This document shows, one piece after another, positions 1-11,415 of a stretch of 64,000 nt of DNA (its first letter is position 1; each line of letters starts with the position of its first letter). The notes under the pieces were generated by a model, which saw only the letters and a program-made list of their open reading frames with translations, made no database searches and was not told the origin of the DNA. The position numbers and the translations under genes were made by a program. The stretch spans positions 90,536 through 154,535 of the forward strand of contig CACBFA010000002.1 in NCBI GenBank assembly GCA_902538525.1, written 5' to 3'. The stretch is from an uncultured Pelagibacteraceae bacterium (lineage in GTDB: Bacteria > Pseudomonadota > Alphaproteobacteria > Pelagibacterales > Pelagibacteraceae).

Positions 1-53
1 TTGTAAGCGGTGATCTTGTTGATGAACATGGTGCTGCAGCAGTTGCACATTAA
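1..53 (+). CDS. soxB: Sarcosine oxidase beta subunit, C-terminal fragment (truncated by window start)
   Basis: Open frame from base 3 reads ...VSGDLVDEHGAAAVAH-stop directly upstream of soxD; position in a soxBDAG order. Confidence 0.75.
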   Translation, partial: VSGDLVDEHGAAAVAH

Positions 54-55
54 TA

Positions 56-337
56 ATGTTTTTAATTAATTGTCCATTTTGTGGGGAGAGAGATCAAAGT
101 GAATTTTCTTCTGGTGGCGAGGCTCATATAGTTAGACCAAAACAACCAACTGAACTTAGCGATGATGAATGGGCGGAATATCTATTTATGAGAAAAAATA
201 TTAAAGGTATTCAGTTTGAAAGATGGAATCATGCTCACGGATGCAGAAAATGGTTCAACGCAGTTAGAGATACATCTAATGATAAAATATTATCTGTTTA
301 TAAAATGGGTGAAAAACCTCCTTTAAATTATAAGTAA
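56..337 (+). CDS. soxD: Sarcosine oxidase delta subunit
   Basis: 93 aa, CPFCGERDQSEFSSGGEAHIVRP...GCRKWFNAVRDT typical of SoxD. Confidence 0.93.
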   Translation: MFLINCPFCGERDQSEFSSGGEAHIVRPKQPTELSDDEWAEYLFMRKNIKGIQFERWNHAHGCRKWFNAVRDTSNDKILSVYKMGEKPPLNYK

Positions 338-3300
338 TGCCCAATTATAGAATAAATAAAACTGAATATATTGATGAAACTAAAAGAGTTTCATTTAAAT
401 ATGATGGTAAGACTTACTTTGGATATGAAGGTGATACTTTAGCATCTGCACTTTTGGCAAATGGTATTCATTTAGTCGGTAGAAGTTTTAAATATCACAG
501 ACCAAGGGGTATAGTTTCTTGTGGAGCAGAAGAGCCTAATGCAATTTGTCAAATTGGTAGTAAAAAAGACTTAACTGAACCAAATGTAAGAGCTACCGAG
601 TTAGAATTGTATGAAGGATTAGAAGCAAGTTCTCAAAATTGCTGGCCTAACGTAAAATTTGACATTGGAGGTATTAATAATTTTATATCGCCGTTAATTC
701 CTGCAGGCTTTTATTATAAAACATTTATGTGGCCAAAAAGTTTTTGGAAAAAAGTATATGAACCATTAATACGATTATCTGCAGGTTTAGGAAAATCTCC
801 TACAGAACCAGATCCTGATATCTATGATCACAAATATGTTCACTACGATGTATTGGTAATCGGTGGTGGAGTTTCAGGTATTATTGCTGCAAAAATGGCT
901 GCAAAAAATAATTTAAAAACTTTATTAGTAGATGACAAAAAAATACTAGGTGGTTCTACAATTTATCAAAACAATGAGTCTATTAAGATTGATGATAAAT
1001 TATCAAGTGAATGGTTAAAAAATGAAATTCAAGAAATTAAAAAATTAAGTAATTTAACAATTAAGACAAGAACAAGTATTGCAGCTTATCATGGATACAA
1101 TTTTCTTTTAGCTAAAGAAAATTTAACAGATCATTTACCAGAGGAAAAAAAGAAAAATAAGATTAGACAACGATTATGGAAAATAAGAGCAAAAAAAGTT
1201 GTAATTGCAACTGGATCAATTGAAAGACCACTTGTATTCAATAATAATGATAGACCAGGAATATTATTATCTAATTCTATAAACAAATATTTAGATTATT
1301 ACGGCGTTACCTGTGGAGAAAATATAATATTATTTACAAATAATGATAGTGCATACGAAACTTCAATTTCACTTCATAAAAAAGGTATAAAGAATATAAT
1401 TGTTGATTTAAGAAAATCTGCTAGCTCTGAATTAATCAAACAAGCAGAAAGTCTAGGAATAAAAATCTACTTCAATCATGTTGTAACAAATACTTTTGGA
1501 TACAGAAAAATAAATTCATTAGAAATCATGAAACTATCGGAAGATGGAAATACAACTGTAGGCAATAAAATTAGATTAAGTTGTGACTGTTTAGGAATGA
1601 GTGGTGGATGGACACCTATGGTGCATATGCATACTCAATCTGGAGGTAAATTAGATTTTAGAGATGAAGACCAAGTATTCTTACCAAAAGAAAATAGTGA
1701 AGATCAAATTTCTGTTGGTTCATGCAATGGAGATTTTGATTTAGAAAATATTATAGATAAAACAGTCAATAAAATTAATAAATTCTTAGATATAGATAAT
1801 CAAGATTACCAGGATACAAATATAATTTGCTCTAAAGAAAATGATAAAAGAAATATATGGCTTTTACCAAATAAAATACCTTTAGGTAAAACAAAATGCT
1901 TTATAGATTTTCAAAATGACTCAACTGCAAAAGATATTAAATTAGCCTTAAAAGAAGGTTTTAGATCAATTGAACATGTAAAAAGATATACAACGACTGG
2001 TATGGCAACAGATCAGGGAAAGTTATCTAATATGCACGCACTTGGGATTATAGCTGATACAGCTGGTGTAAAAATGGGTACATTGGGAACAACTACATTT
2101 AGGCCTCCATTCACACCATTAACTTTCGGAACACTAGTTGGAAGAAATGTTGGAAAATTTTTTGAAGTAGTAAGAAAAACATCCATGCATGAATGGCATG
2201 TGGAAAATAATGCAGAATTTGAAAATGTTGGTCAGTGGAAAAGACCCTGGTACTATCCAAAAAATGGTGAAAATATGCATGATGCTGTTCAAAGAGAAAG
2301 TAAAGCGGCACGTGACAGTGCGGGAATCTTAGATGCATCAACTCTAGGAAAAATTGATATCCAAGGAACAGATGCATCAGAATTTTTAAATCGAGTTTAC
2401 ACAAATGCTTGGTCAAAACTTGCAATCGGAAAATGTAGATACGGACTTATGTTAAACGAGGATGGTATGGTTTATGACGACGGTGTTACTACAAGAATAT
2501 CTGAAAATCATTATCTAATGACAACCACCACTGGGGGGGCCGCAAATGTATTAAGCAAACTTGAGGATTATTTACAAACGGAGTGGCCAGAGTTAGATGT
2601 TTATTTAACATCAGTGACAGATCATTATTCTACAGCAAGTATTTGTGGTCCAAATTCAAAAAAAATCCTTAACAAACTTTTTCCAAATTTAGATTTAAGT
2701 GATGAAAACTTCCCTCATATGTCATTTAAAGAAGATAAACTTAAAAATATAAATTGTAGAATAATGAGAATAAGTTTTACAGGTGAACTAAGCTATGAAA
2801 TTAACATAGAGTCGAAATATGGACATTCATTATGGAAAATGTGTATAGAAGCTGGGAAAGAGTTTAATTTGACACCTTATGGTACCGAAACAATGCACCT
2901 ACTCAGAGCTGAAAAAGGTTTCATTATTGTTGGACAAGATACAGACGGCACAATGACTCCCTCAGACTTACAGATGGATTGGATTGTAAGTAAAAAGAAA
3001 TATGACTTCATTGGCAAAAGATCTTTATATAGAAGTGATACTATTAGAGAAGATAGAAAGCAATTGGTAGGACTACTTACAGATGATCCAAAAGAAATTT
3101 TGGAAGAAGGTGCTCAAATTGTTTCAGACGTTAAATCAAAGCCTATAGATATGCTAGGACATGTTACTTCCAGCTATTTTAGTCCAAACCTAAATAAATC
3201 AATTGCCTTAGCTGTAGTTAGGAGTGGAAAAACAATGAAAGGTCAAAAATTAATTATTCCAATGGAAAACAAAAATATTAATGTGACCGTTTCTGACACA

Positions 3301-3339
3301 ATTTTTTTAGATAAGGAGAATAAAAGACTAAATGCTTGA
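337..3339 (+). CDS. soxA: Sarcosine oxidase alpha subunit
   Basis: 1000 aa; N-terminal 2Fe-2S-like region, VIGGGVSGIIAA dinucleotide motif, C-terminal GcvT/aminomethyltransferase region. Confidence 0.95.
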   Translation: MPNYRINKTEYIDETKRVSFKYDGKTYFGYEGDTLASALLANGIHLVGRSFKYHRPRGIVSCGAEEPNAICQIGSKKDLTEPNVRATELELYEGLEASSQNCWPNVKFDIGGINNFISPLIPAGFYYKTFMWPKSFWKKVYEPLIRLSAGLGKSPTEPDPDIYDHKYVHYDVLVIGGGVSGIIAAKMAAKNNLKTLLVDDKKILGGSTIYQNNESIKIDDKLSSEWLKNEIQEIKKLSNLTIKTRTSIAAYHGYNFLLAKENLTDHLPEEKKKNKIRQRLWKIRAKKVVIATGSIERPLVFNNNDRPGILLSNSINKYLDYYGVTCGENIILFTNNDSAYETSISLHKKGIKNIIVDLRKSASSELIKQAESLGIKIYFNHVVTNTFGYRKINSLEIMKLSEDGNTTVGNKIRLSCDCLGMSGGWTPMVHMHTQSGGKLDFRDEDQVFLPKENSEDQISVGSCNGDFDLENIIDKTVNKINKFLDIDNQDYQDTNIICSKENDKRNIWLLPNKIPLGKTKCFIDFQNDSTAKDIKLALKEGFRSIEHVKRYTTTGMATDQGKLSNMHALGIIADTAGVKMGTLGTTTFRPPFTPLTFGTLVGRNVGKFFEVVRKTSMHEWHVENNAEFENVGQWKRPWYYPKNGENMHDAVQRESKAARDSAGILDASTLGKIDIQGTDASEFLNRVYTNAWSKLAIGKCRYGLMLNEDGMVYDDGVTTRISENHYLMTTTTGGAANVLSKLEDYLQTEWPELDVYLTSVTDHYSTASICGPNSKKILNKLFPNLDLSDENFPHMSFKEDKLKNINCRIMRISFTGELSYEINIESKYGHSLWKMCIEAGKEFNLTPYGTETMHLLRAEKGFIIVGQDTDGTMTPSDLQMDWIVSKKKYDFIGKRSLYRSDTIREDRKQLVGLLTDDPKEILEEGAQIVSDVKSKPIDMLGHVTSSYFSPNLNKSIALAVVRSGKTMKGQKLIIPMENKNINVTVSDTIFLDKENKRLNA

Positions 3340-3880
3340 CATTTTACATCCAAATATTTCGAATATTAATAAAAACAATATCGATATTAATTTATCTGAA
3401 GAAAAAATTAAAATTAATATCAGGGGAAAAAATAAAGAATTTTTTACCAAAGTGGGTAAAATTCTATCTATTATATTACCTTCTGAGTCAAATACCAGTT
3501 CATCAAATGAAAACTATGATGTTTTGTGGCTAAGTCCGGATGAATGGATGATATATTTTGATGAAAATAAAAATTCAAATATTTTTGATCAACTTTATAA
3601 AGATATTTCGTCTTTAAATTTTGGATCAATTACTGATGTCTCTTCACAATTAATTTGCATAAATATAAAAGGAGAAAATATATTTGAATTATTATCATCT
3701 GGATCACCTTTTAATTTCGAAAAATTTAAAAATAATGTTGGTTCATCAACACAAACAATAGTAAATCATATTGATGTAATTCTTCATCACAAGTCAAAGA
3801 ATAATGTTAATTTATTTGTAAGAAGATCGTTTTCAGAACACCTTTATGAATGGTTAGTTGATAGCTCTAATTTTGTCTAA
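3332..3880 (+). CDS. soxG: Sarcosine oxidase gamma subunit
   Basis: 182 aa directly after soxA with 8-bp overlap; LWLSPDEWMIYF motif. Confidence 0.85.
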   Translation: MLDILHPNISNINKNNIDINLSEEKIKINIRGKNKEFFTKVGKILSIILPSESNTSSSNENYDVLWLSPDEWMIYFDENKNSNIFDQLYKDISSLNFGSITDVSSQLICINIKGENIFELLSSGSPFNFEKFKNNVGSSTQTIVNHIDVILHHKSKNNVNLFVRRSFSEHLYEWLVDSSNFV

Positions 3881-5203
3881 TTTATAATTCAAATAAAAAT
3901 AAGTATAACCAAGATACATCAGAGAGAAAATCCAATTGAATATTACCCATAACCAAAAAAATTCAGAAAAGTCAGAATTAAAATAAATTGCAGTATAAAA
4001 TACGACAAATGGAAAAATTCCATTTCGGCAAATATTAGCAATTAATGCGTTTTCAGCTTTTTTTAAAGCCATAAAAAAACCATTTGATAAAAAAAATATT
4101 GGATAAGCTGGTAGCACAAAGGCTGAAATCTCTAAATATAATTTCCCAAATTCAACGACCTCTAAATCTTTTGAAAATAATTTTGTTATCATTTCAGCAC
4201 CAAAATAAATAATAAAAGAAGAAATAATCATTATAATGAAAGCATATTTTATAGCTTGGAAATACGTTTCTTTAATTCTTAAAATATTTCGTGCACCAAA
4301 ATTTTGAGCAATAATTGTGATAATTGCTGTATTTATTCCCAAGATTGGCAATAAAACCACTTGTTCTATTTTGGTGCCAGCTCCATAACCAGCTGCTGCA
4401 TATTCTCCCGATAAACCTGCATATTTGAATACAATAGCAGAAGCAATAGAATAACCGCAAATTGAAATTATTATTGGCATAGATTGAAAAAAAATATTTT
4501 TTAAAAAAAAAAATTTAGGAATAAAATAAGAAATAAGTATGTTTTTAATTAATTTACTTTTTAAAACTTTTTTAAATATGATTAAAAAAGCGACCGTTTG
4601 AGCAATTAGAGTTGCTATTGCAATACCCTTCATACCCAAAGCTGGTATGAAATAAAATCCAAATATTAAAATTGGATTTAACAATATGTTTAAAAAAAAA
4701 GATAATATTAAAGCATTTCTATAAGTTTTCGTATCACCTTCTGCATGAAGTAATGAATTTAATGCAACAACTAAAATAAAAATAAACGAACCAAGGAAAA
4801 TGATATCAGTATATTGTAAGCCAAGATTTATTACCTCGTTAGTTGAACCCATTATTGAAAAAAGGTCTGATGCATAATTTAAACCAATAAAAGTAATCAA
4901 CAGAATTATCAAAAAAGAAAAGAAAATTAATTGGCAGAAATAAATTGAAGCATTTTTATTATTTTTTTCTCCAATGCTATTACCTATCAGTGATGTACCT
5001 GCAACCGTGATACCAATAGATGAGGCAATAATAATAAAATAAATTGGAAAAGATTTTGTTAAAGCTGACAAAGCTTCAGGTGATATTTTTCCTGCAAAAT
5101 ATGTATCAGCAATATTATATAACGTTTGAAAGAGTGTACCTACAGATGCAGGTATCGCTAATTTTTTAATTAATTCTTTGATGTCATCACTTAATATATT
5201 CAT
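3854..5203 (-). CDS. MATE family efflux transporter
   Basis: 449 aa polytopic protein; ...PASVGTLFQTLYNIADTYFAGKIS... MATE N-terminal motif. Confidence 0.9.
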   Translation of the reverse strand: MNILSDDIKELIKKLAIPASVGTLFQTLYNIADTYFAGKISPEALSALTKSFPIYFIIIASSIGITVAGTSLIGNSIGEKNNKNASIYFCQLIFFSFLIILLITFIGLNYASDLFSIMGSTNEVINLGLQYTDIIFLGSFIFILVVALNSLLHAEGDTKTYRNALILSFFLNILLNPILIFGFYFIPALGMKGIAIATLIAQTVAFLIIFKKVLKSKLIKNILISYFIPKFFFLKNIFFQSMPIIISICGYSIASAIVFKYAGLSGEYAAAGYGAGTKIEQVVLLPILGINTAIITIIAQNFGARNILRIKETYFQAIKYAFIIMIISSFIIYFGAEMITKLFSKDLEVVEFGKLYLEISAFVLPAYPIFFLSNGFFMALKKAENALIANICRNGIFPFVVFYTAIYFNSDFSEFFWLWVIFNWIFSLMYLGYTYFYLNYKLDKIRAIN

Positions 5204-5207
5204 GATA

Positions 5208-6080
5208 TTATTTTTTTGAATTTATCATTTGATTGTGCCTCATTGTGAAACGTTTTATTTGATCATTTGTCAATTTATCAAAACAATTTGGACATGATAG
5301 GCCTACTTTATACTTTTTTGATTTGGTTAGTTTTTTATGCAATGGCATTCTACAACCACCACAAACAGTATAATTTCCAATTTCTAGGTTTTTTTTAATA
5401 GTAACTCTTTTATCAAAAACAAAACATTCACCATTCCACTTACTTTTTTTTGGATCAGTTTTGTTAAGATAATTTAAGATACCACCCTTAAGCATATAAA
5501 CATTTTTAAAACCTTTATTATTAAGATAATTAGACGCTTTTTCACACCTGATACCTCCGGTGCAAAACATCCCTATTGATTCATCTTTATTAAATTTTGA
5601 TAAATAATTTTTAAAATCTCTAAAATTTTTAGTCTCTGGATTAAGAGCATTTTTAAATGTACCAATCTTATATTCAAAAGGTTTTCTGGCATCAATCAGT
5701 TTAATATTTTTTTTAGATATAAATTCGTCCCATTTTTTAGGTGATAAATATTTCTTATTAAAAAAATTTTTAAAATTAATTTTTTCATTAATTGGAACTA
5801 CTTCATCTTTTATTTTAACTTTATTTTTTGAGTATGGTAATATTTTTGAGTTAAATTTATTTTGAATATCAAATCTATCAATTGATAAGATATTCTTTAT
5901 TTTTGTAATTGTAAGTTTAATTTTTTTATGACTACCTGATATTGTGCCATTAATTCCTTCAGGAGATAATATTATAAGACCTTTAATATCAAGCTTATTA
6001 GTTTCTTTTAAAATATTTTTTTTAATAATTTTTAATTTATTAAGTTTTGATATTTTATAAAAAGATAGGATTTCAAACAT
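5208..6080 (-). CDS. trhO: tRNA uridine(34) hydroxylase, rhodanese domain (TrhO/YceA family)
   Basis: GIRCEKA and MFCTGGIRCEKASNYL rhodanese active site, C-terminal CxxC motifs; start trimmed to MFEILSFYKI. Confidence 0.88.
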   Translation of the reverse strand: MFEILSFYKISKLNKLKIIKKNILKETNKLDIKGLIILSPEGINGTISGSHKKIKLTITKIKNILSIDRFDIQNKFNSKILPYSKNKVKIKDEVVPINEKINFKNFFNKKYLSPKKWDEFISKKNIKLIDARKPFEYKIGTFKNALNPETKNFRDFKNYLSKFNKDESIGMFCTGGIRCEKASNYLNNKGFKNVYMLKGGILNYLNKTDPKKSKWNGECFVFDKRVTIKKNLEIGNYTVCGGCRMPLHKKLTKSKKYKVGLSCPNCFDKLTNDQIKRFTMRHNQMINSKK

Positions 6081-6082
6081 AA

Positions 6083-6730
6083 TTACCAACAAACTGTAAA
6101 ACCATCGCCAATTGGTAAAATATACTTATTAATAGGTGATTTTTTTATGTATTTATTAAATTCTCTTAATTTTATAGTTAATTTGTCTTTTATCTTTGGA
6201 TTTGCAACATCTCCTTTCCAAAGTGTATTATCAATTAAAATTATACCCTTTTTGCTTTTTAATTTAAGAGACTGATTAAAATAATTTATATAATTTTCTT
6301 TATCTGCATCAATTAATATCACATCATATTTTTCCTTTTTCTTAATTAGATTTTCAAGAGCAATTTTTCCATTTTCACAAAGAAGATTTATTTTTTTATC
6401 TTGCTTTGCTTCTTTAAAAAACTTAATTGCCTCATTGTTAGTTTTTAAATTTTTATCTATACCAATTAATTTGCAATTCTTAGGTAGGGCAAGAGCAGCA
6501 GATAAAATGCTGTAACCTGTAAAAGTGCCAATTTCTAAATATGATTTATAGTTATTAATTTTTATGATAAATTGTATGAAGTTAGCTTGTAGAATTGAAA
6601 TTTGTAATTTTTTAATATGACCAAGTTTTTCGTTATATTTTAATAATTTTTTTTGTACTTTGTGAAGATTATTTGTATGTGAAAAAATATAATTGATCAT
6701 ATTTTGATCAATTATGAAATTTTTATCCAT
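6083..6730 (-). CDS. Class I SAM-dependent O-methyltransferase (CCoAOMT/TrmR-like family)
   Basis: [43 protein letters not shown] motifs. Confidence 0.88.
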   Translation of the reverse strand: MDKNFIIDQNMINYIFSHTNNLHKVQKKLLKYNEKLGHIKKLQISILQANFIQFIIKINNYKSYLEIGTFTGYSILSAALALPKNCKLIGIDKNLKTNNEAIKFFKEAKQDKKINLLCENGKIALENLIKKKEKYDVILIDADKENYINYFNQSLKLKSKKGIILIDNTLWKGDVANPKIKDKLTIKLREFNKYIKKSPINKYILPIGDGFTVCW

Positions 6731-8189
6731 TCAACTTTTCTTTTAATATTTTGTTTATTAATTGAGGATTGCCTTTTCCTTTACTTTCTTTCATGGCTTG
6801 ACCAACAAAAAAACCAAATAATTTATCTTTGCCAGATTTATATTCAGCAACCTTATCTGAATTATTTTCAATAACTTTATTTATCAATTCCTCTATCGCT
6901 TTTGGATCGCTTTCTTGTTTTAAACCTTTTTCTTTTACTATTATTAATGGATCTTGATCTCCATCTATCATTTGTTCAAAAACCGTTTTAGCTATTTTTC
7001 CTGATATGGTTCCATCTTTTATAAGGTTTATAAGTTTTGATAGATTTTTAGCACTAACTGGGCTTTGAGATATTTCTAAATTTTTTTCATTTAAAACTGC
7101 AAATAATTCACCTGTAATCCAGTTTGTTGCTAATTTAACATCTGAATTTTTTATAACTTCTTCAAAGAAATTTGATGTTTCAATATCAGATACCAAAATT
7201 GTTGCTTCATATGGTGAAAGATTAAATTTATCTATAAATCTTTTTTTCTTTTCATCTGGTAATTCAGGTATATCTGATTTTATTTTTTCTATTAACTCTT
7301 GGCTTATTTCAAGCGGTAATAGATCTGGATCAGGAAAATATCTGTAATCATGCGCATCTTCTTTTGATCTCATAGATCTTGTCTCATTTCTTTTAGTGTC
7401 AAAAAGTCTTGTCTCTTGATCTATTTCTTTCCCCTCCTCTAACAAATCTATTTGTCTATTTGCTTCGGATGTTATTGCCATTTGCATAAATTTTATTGAA
7501 TTAACATTTTTAATTTCACACCTGGTGCCGAATTCAGTCTCCCCTTTTAATCTTACTGATACATTAACATCTGCCCTCAAAGAACCTTCTTGCATATTGC
7601 CATCACATGTTCCTAAATATCTCATTATCGATCTTAATTTTTTTATATAAACGTTGACTTCATCTGGTGATCTCAAATCAGGTTTACTTACTATTTCCAT
7701 TAAAGCCACTCCAGATCTATTTAAATCAACTAATGTATTATTTGGATCAATATCATGAATACTTTTACCTGCATCTTGCTCTAAGTGTAATCTTTCAATT
7801 CCAATTTCTTTTTGACCATTCGGCATATCCAAAATTACTTTTCCTTCACCGACAATTGGATATTTGTATTGAGAGATTTGATATCCTTGGGGTAAATCTG
7901 CATAAAAATAATTTTTTCTATCAAAGACAGATTTTTTATTTATTTTGGCTTTAAGTCCTATTCCAGTTTTAATTGCTTGTTCAATACAAAATTCATTTAT
8001 AACTGGTAACATTCCTGGAAATGCTGCATCTACGAGACTAACTTGTGTGTTTGGTTCTGCACCAAATTTTGTTGATGATTGAGAGAAAAGTTTAGACACT
8101 GAAGTAACTTGAGCGTGTACTTCTAAACCAATTATCACTTCATATTGTTTATTTTCTCTTTCAATAAGATATTCACTATTTTTACTCAC
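6723..8189 (-). CDS. gatB: Asp-tRNA(Asn)/Glu-tRNA(Gln) amidotransferase subunit B
   Basis: [12 protein letters not shown], GatB signature and C-terminal YqeY-like region; GTG start overlapping the gatA stop by 8 bp. Confidence 0.97.
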   Translation of the reverse strand: MSKNSEYLIERENKQYEVIIGLEVHAQVTSVSKLFSQSSTKFGAEPNTQVSLVDAAFPGMLPVINEFCIEQAIKTGIGLKAKINKKSVFDRKNYFYADLPQGYQISQYKYPIVGEGKVILDMPNGQKEIGIERLHLEQDAGKSIHDIDPNNTLVDLNRSGVALMEIVSKPDLRSPDEVNVYIKKLRSIMRYLGTCDGNMQEGSLRADVNVSVRLKGETEFGTRCEIKNVNSIKFMQMAITSEANRQIDLLEEGKEIDQETRLFDTKRNETRSMRSKEDAHDYRYFPDPDLLPLEISQELIEKIKSDIPELPDEKKKRFIDKFNLSPYEATILVSDIETSNFFEEVIKNSDVKLATNWITGELFAVLNEKNLEISQSPVSAKNLSKLINLIKDGTISGKIAKTVFEQMIDGDQDPLIIVKEKGLKQESDPKAIEELINKVIENNSDKVAEYKSGKDKLFGFFVGQAMKESKGKGNPQLINKILKEKLNG

Positions 8190-9642
8190 TTAACCACCAG
8201 TCTGAAATATCATTTTTAAAATTAATCTTATCCTCTAATGCATAAGAAATATTAAGTATATTTTGCTCATCAAAAGGTTTTCCAATTACTTGAAGGCCTA
8301 AAGGATAATTATTTTTATCTTTACCAGCTGGTATAGAAATACCTGGTAAGCCTGCTAGATTTATTGGAACTGTAAATATATCATTTAAATACATTGATAC
8401 TGGATCATTTGTTTTTTCACCAATTTTAAATGCTGAGCTTGGTGTAGATGGAGTTAAAATTGCATCAACTTTAGAAAAGGCATCATCAAAATCTTTTTTT
8501 ATTAATTTTCTTACTTTCTGCGCTTTTAGATAATAGGCATCATAGTAACCAGAAGATAAAACATAAGTTCCAATCATAATTCTTCTTTTAACTTCATCAC
8601 CAAAACCTTCAGATCTAGTTTTTTCGTACATTTCTATTAAATTTTGACCAGGAGATCTAAATCCATATTTAACACCATCATATCTTGCTAGATTTGAAGA
8701 TGCTTCAGCTGGTGCAACAATATAATAAGTTGGTAATGCGTAATTAGTATGTGGAAGCGAAATATCGATAATTTCTGCTCCGCAATCTTTTGCATGTGAG
8801 ATACCATTTTTCCATAGCTGTTCAATTTCGTCAGGCATATTGTCAACTCTATATTCTTTAGGAATACCAATTTTCTTTCCTTTAATATCTTTTGATAATT
8901 CTTTTGAATAACAATTTCTTTTGTAATCAATTGAGGTTGAATCTTTTTGATCAAATGAAGAGATCACCTCTAAAAGCATAGAACAGTCTCTTACATTTTT
9001 CGTCATAGGTCCTGCTTGGTCTAAAGATGAAGCAAATGCTACAATTCCATAACGAGAACAACTTCCATATGTAGGTTTAAGTCCAACAGTTCCTGTAAAT
9101 GATGCTGGTTGACGAATAGATCCACCAGTATCTGTTCCAATGGTAACTGGAGTTAAATTTGCAGCGACAGCTGCAGAAGAACCTCCTGAAGATCCACCAG
9201 GGACTAAATTTTCTCCTACCGGATTTTGAACATTTCCAAAAAAACTAGTTTCATTTGAAGAGCCCATAGCAAATTCATCACAATTAAGTTTACCAAGAAG
9301 TATTGCTCCTTGACTCCACAAATTTTGAGTAACTGTAGACTCATATGTGGGAACGAAGTTATCTAATATTTTGCTACCTGCTGTTGTTCTAACTCCATTT
9401 GTACAAAATAAATCTTTAACAGCGATGGGAATACCTGGTAGTTTTAAATCAAAGTTAGGATTAGAATCAAATTTCTTTGATTGATCTATTGCTTTTTCAA
9501 AATTATCCGTAACATAAACATTTAATTTTTTTGATTTTTCAGCACGGTCTATAAATGCTTTTGTAATTTCCCCTGAAGATAGTTTTTTTTCTTTTACATT
9601 CGATGTTAATTCGAATAAACTTTGACTTGTTATATCTGACAT
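8182..9642 (-). CDS. gatA: Asp-tRNA(Asn)/Glu-tRNA(Gln) amidotransferase subunit A
   Basis: Amidase signature [16 protein letters not shown]...[14 protein letters not shown]. Confidence 0.97.
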   Translation of the reverse strand: MSDITSQSLFELTSNVKEKKLSSGEITKAFIDRAEKSKKLNVYVTDNFEKAIDQSKKFDSNPNFDLKLPGIPIAVKDLFCTNGVRTTAGSKILDNFVPTYESTVTQNLWSQGAILLGKLNCDEFAMGSSNETSFFGNVQNPVGENLVPGGSSGGSSAAVAANLTPVTIGTDTGGSIRQPASFTGTVGLKPTYGSCSRYGIVAFASSLDQAGPMTKNVRDCSMLLEVISSFDQKDSTSIDYKRNCYSKELSKDIKGKKIGIPKEYRVDNMPDEIEQLWKNGISHAKDCGAEIIDISLPHTNYALPTYYIVAPAEASSNLARYDGVKYGFRSPGQNLIEMYEKTRSEGFGDEVKRRIMIGTYVLSSGYYDAYYLKAQKVRKLIKKDFDDAFSKVDAILTPSTPSSAFKIGEKTNDPVSMYLNDIFTVPINLAGLPGISIPAGKDKNNYPLGLQVIGKPFDEQNILNISYALEDKINFKNDISDWWLSE

Positions 9643-9929
9643 TATTCAACAACCTTTGGTACAACAAAAAAATCTTTATTTTCTTCAGGAGAGTTTTTTA
9701 AAATTTTTTCTCTAATATTTTCTGATTTAATTTCATCTTTTCTAAATCTTAGGGTGGTTTCAGCAATTGATGTTAAGGCTTGAACATTATCAGTATTTAA
9801 TTCATTTAATTTTTCTATAAATTCAAATATATTATTTAAGTCGCCCTTTAATTTATTAGCTTTTTCATCATCAATAGAAATTCTTGCTAATTTCGAAATG
9901 TGCTTTACTGTTTTAAGATCTATACTCAT
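9642..9929 (-). CDS. gatC: Asp-tRNA(Asn)/Glu-tRNA(Gln) amidotransferase subunit C
   Basis: [26 protein letters not shown] typical GatC; start trimmed from 9986. Confidence 0.92.
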   Translation of the reverse strand: MSIDLKTVKHISKLARISIDDEKANKLKGDLNNIFEFIEKLNELNTDNVQALTSIAETTLRFRKDEIKSENIREKILKNSPEENKDFFVVPKVVE

Positions 9930-9978
9930 ATGGTAAAAATATTGCCGCAAACTATCACTTAAGTAAATAATATACAAT

Positions 9979-10434
9979 ATGATCACAATTGAGGAATTTA
10001 AAAAGAAACAGCTAAATACATCTAGATTAATTGGTCTTGATTTAGGTTCAAAGAGAATTGGTGTAGCTATATGTGATGAAAATCAAAAAATTGCCACACC
10101 GCTTAAAACAATAAACAAATCCAAATTTGAAGATCTTATCAATGAATTAGAGGATATTATTAAAGAAAATAATATTAAAGGAATAATTATTGGAAATCCA
10201 ATTAATATGGATGGTAGCTTAGGTAAATCCTCTCAATCAGTCAATGATGTGTCAAAAGCAATATCAAAAGAAATTAATCTTCCAATAAGTCTTTGGGATG
10301 AAAGATTATCAACAGTTGGAGCGTTTAAATTAACCGAAAATTTAGGTATTAACGTAACTAAAAGAGAAAAAAATATAGATAAAAATGCTGCTGCATTTAT
10401 CTTACAGGGTGCCATAGATTTTATTAATAATTAA
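9979..10434 (+). CDS. ruvX: Holliday junction resolvase-like RuvX/YqgF
   Basis: LIGLDLGSKRIGVAICDE and WDERLSTVGA motifs. Confidence 0.93.
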   Translation: MITIEEFKKKQLNTSRLIGLDLGSKRIGVAICDENQKIATPLKTINKSKFEDLINELEDIIKENNIKGIIIGNPINMDGSLGKSSQSVNDVSKAISKEINLPISLWDERLSTVGAFKLTENLGINVTKREKNIDKNAAAFILQGAIDFINN

Positions 10435-10476
10435 TACTTGCATTAATCAACCTTTGTGGCTATAGAGTTGGTTTTA

Positions 10477-11415
10477 ATGGCAACTAAAACCAAAGCTATT
10501 AAAATTTCTCAAAAACATCTCCTAGGTATTCAAGATTTATCAATAAATGATGTTAATTTAATCTTAAAAGAAGCTGAAAAATTTATTGAATTAAACAAAA
10601 GCAAAAATAAAAAATTAGATTTACTTAAGGGGAAAACTCAAATTAACCTCTTTTTTGAACCATCAACAAGAACACAAAGCTCATTTGAGCTAGCAGGAAA
10701 AAGATTAGGTGCAGATGTTATGTCAATGAATATAACAAACTCAGCAATTAAAAAAGGTGAAACGTTAATAGATACTGCAATGACATTAAATGCAATGCAT
10801 CCTGATATAATAGTTATTAGACATCAAGATTCAGGAGCTTGTAATCTTTTATCTCAAAAAGTTAATTGTGCTGTTTTAAATGCTGGTGATGGAAGGAGAG
10901 AGCACCCTACCCAAGCATTACTTGATGCATTAACTATATTGAATAGGAAAAAAAAAATTCAAGGATTAAAGGTTGCAATTTGTGGAGATATTCTGCATTC
11001 AAGAGTAGCAAGATCTAATATTTACCTGCTAAACATGTTGGGTGCCGAAGTTAATATTGTAGCTCCTTCAAACCTTTTACCAAAAGATATAGAAAAATTT
11101 GGGGTTAATATTTTTTCAAATATGAAGAAAGGTGTAAAAGATTGCGACATAGTAATGATGCTTAGACTTCAAAATGAAAGAATGAGTAGTTCATTCCTGT
11201 CATCTAATAGAGAGTACTATGAATACTATGGACTAACACAGGATAAATTAGAATATGCAAAATCAGATTCAATTATTATGCATCCTGGTCCAATGAACCG
11301 CGGTATTGAAATTGATACAAAACTAGCTGATGACACCAATATGAGTGTTGTAAAAGAACAAGTTGAATTAGGTGTTGCGATAAGAATGGCATGTTTAAAA
11401 ATTTTTTGTGAATGA
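10477..11415 (+). CDS. pyrB: Aspartate carbamoyltransferase catalytic subunit
   Basis: [46 protein letters not shown] start at MATKTK preferred to the GTG at 10456. Confidence 0.95.
   Translation: MATKTKAIKISQKHLLGIQDLSINDVNLILKEAEKFIELNKSKNKKLDLLKGKTQINLFFEPSTRTQSSFELAGKRLGADVMSMNITNSAIKKGETLIDTAMTLNAMHPDIIVIRHQDSGACNLLSQKVNCAVLNAGDGRREHPTQALLDALTILNRKKKIQGLKVAICGDILHSRVARSNIYLLNMLGAEVNIVAPSNLLPKDIEKFGVNIFSNMKKGVKDCDIVMMLRLQNERMSSSFLSSNREYYEYYGLTQDKLEYAKSDSIIMHPGPMNRGIEIDTKLADDTNMSVVKEQVELGVAIRMACLKIFCE

Noticed and set aside
2111-2425. 104-aa minus-strand ORF inside soxA
   Set aside because: Fully antisense to a strongly conserved gene; composition (His/Phe/Leu rich) typical of shadow ORFs.
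9930-9986. gatC ORF extension to 9986
   Set aside because: Extension overlaps the ruvX start on the other strand and does not match the GatC N-terminus; MSIDL at 9929 is better.
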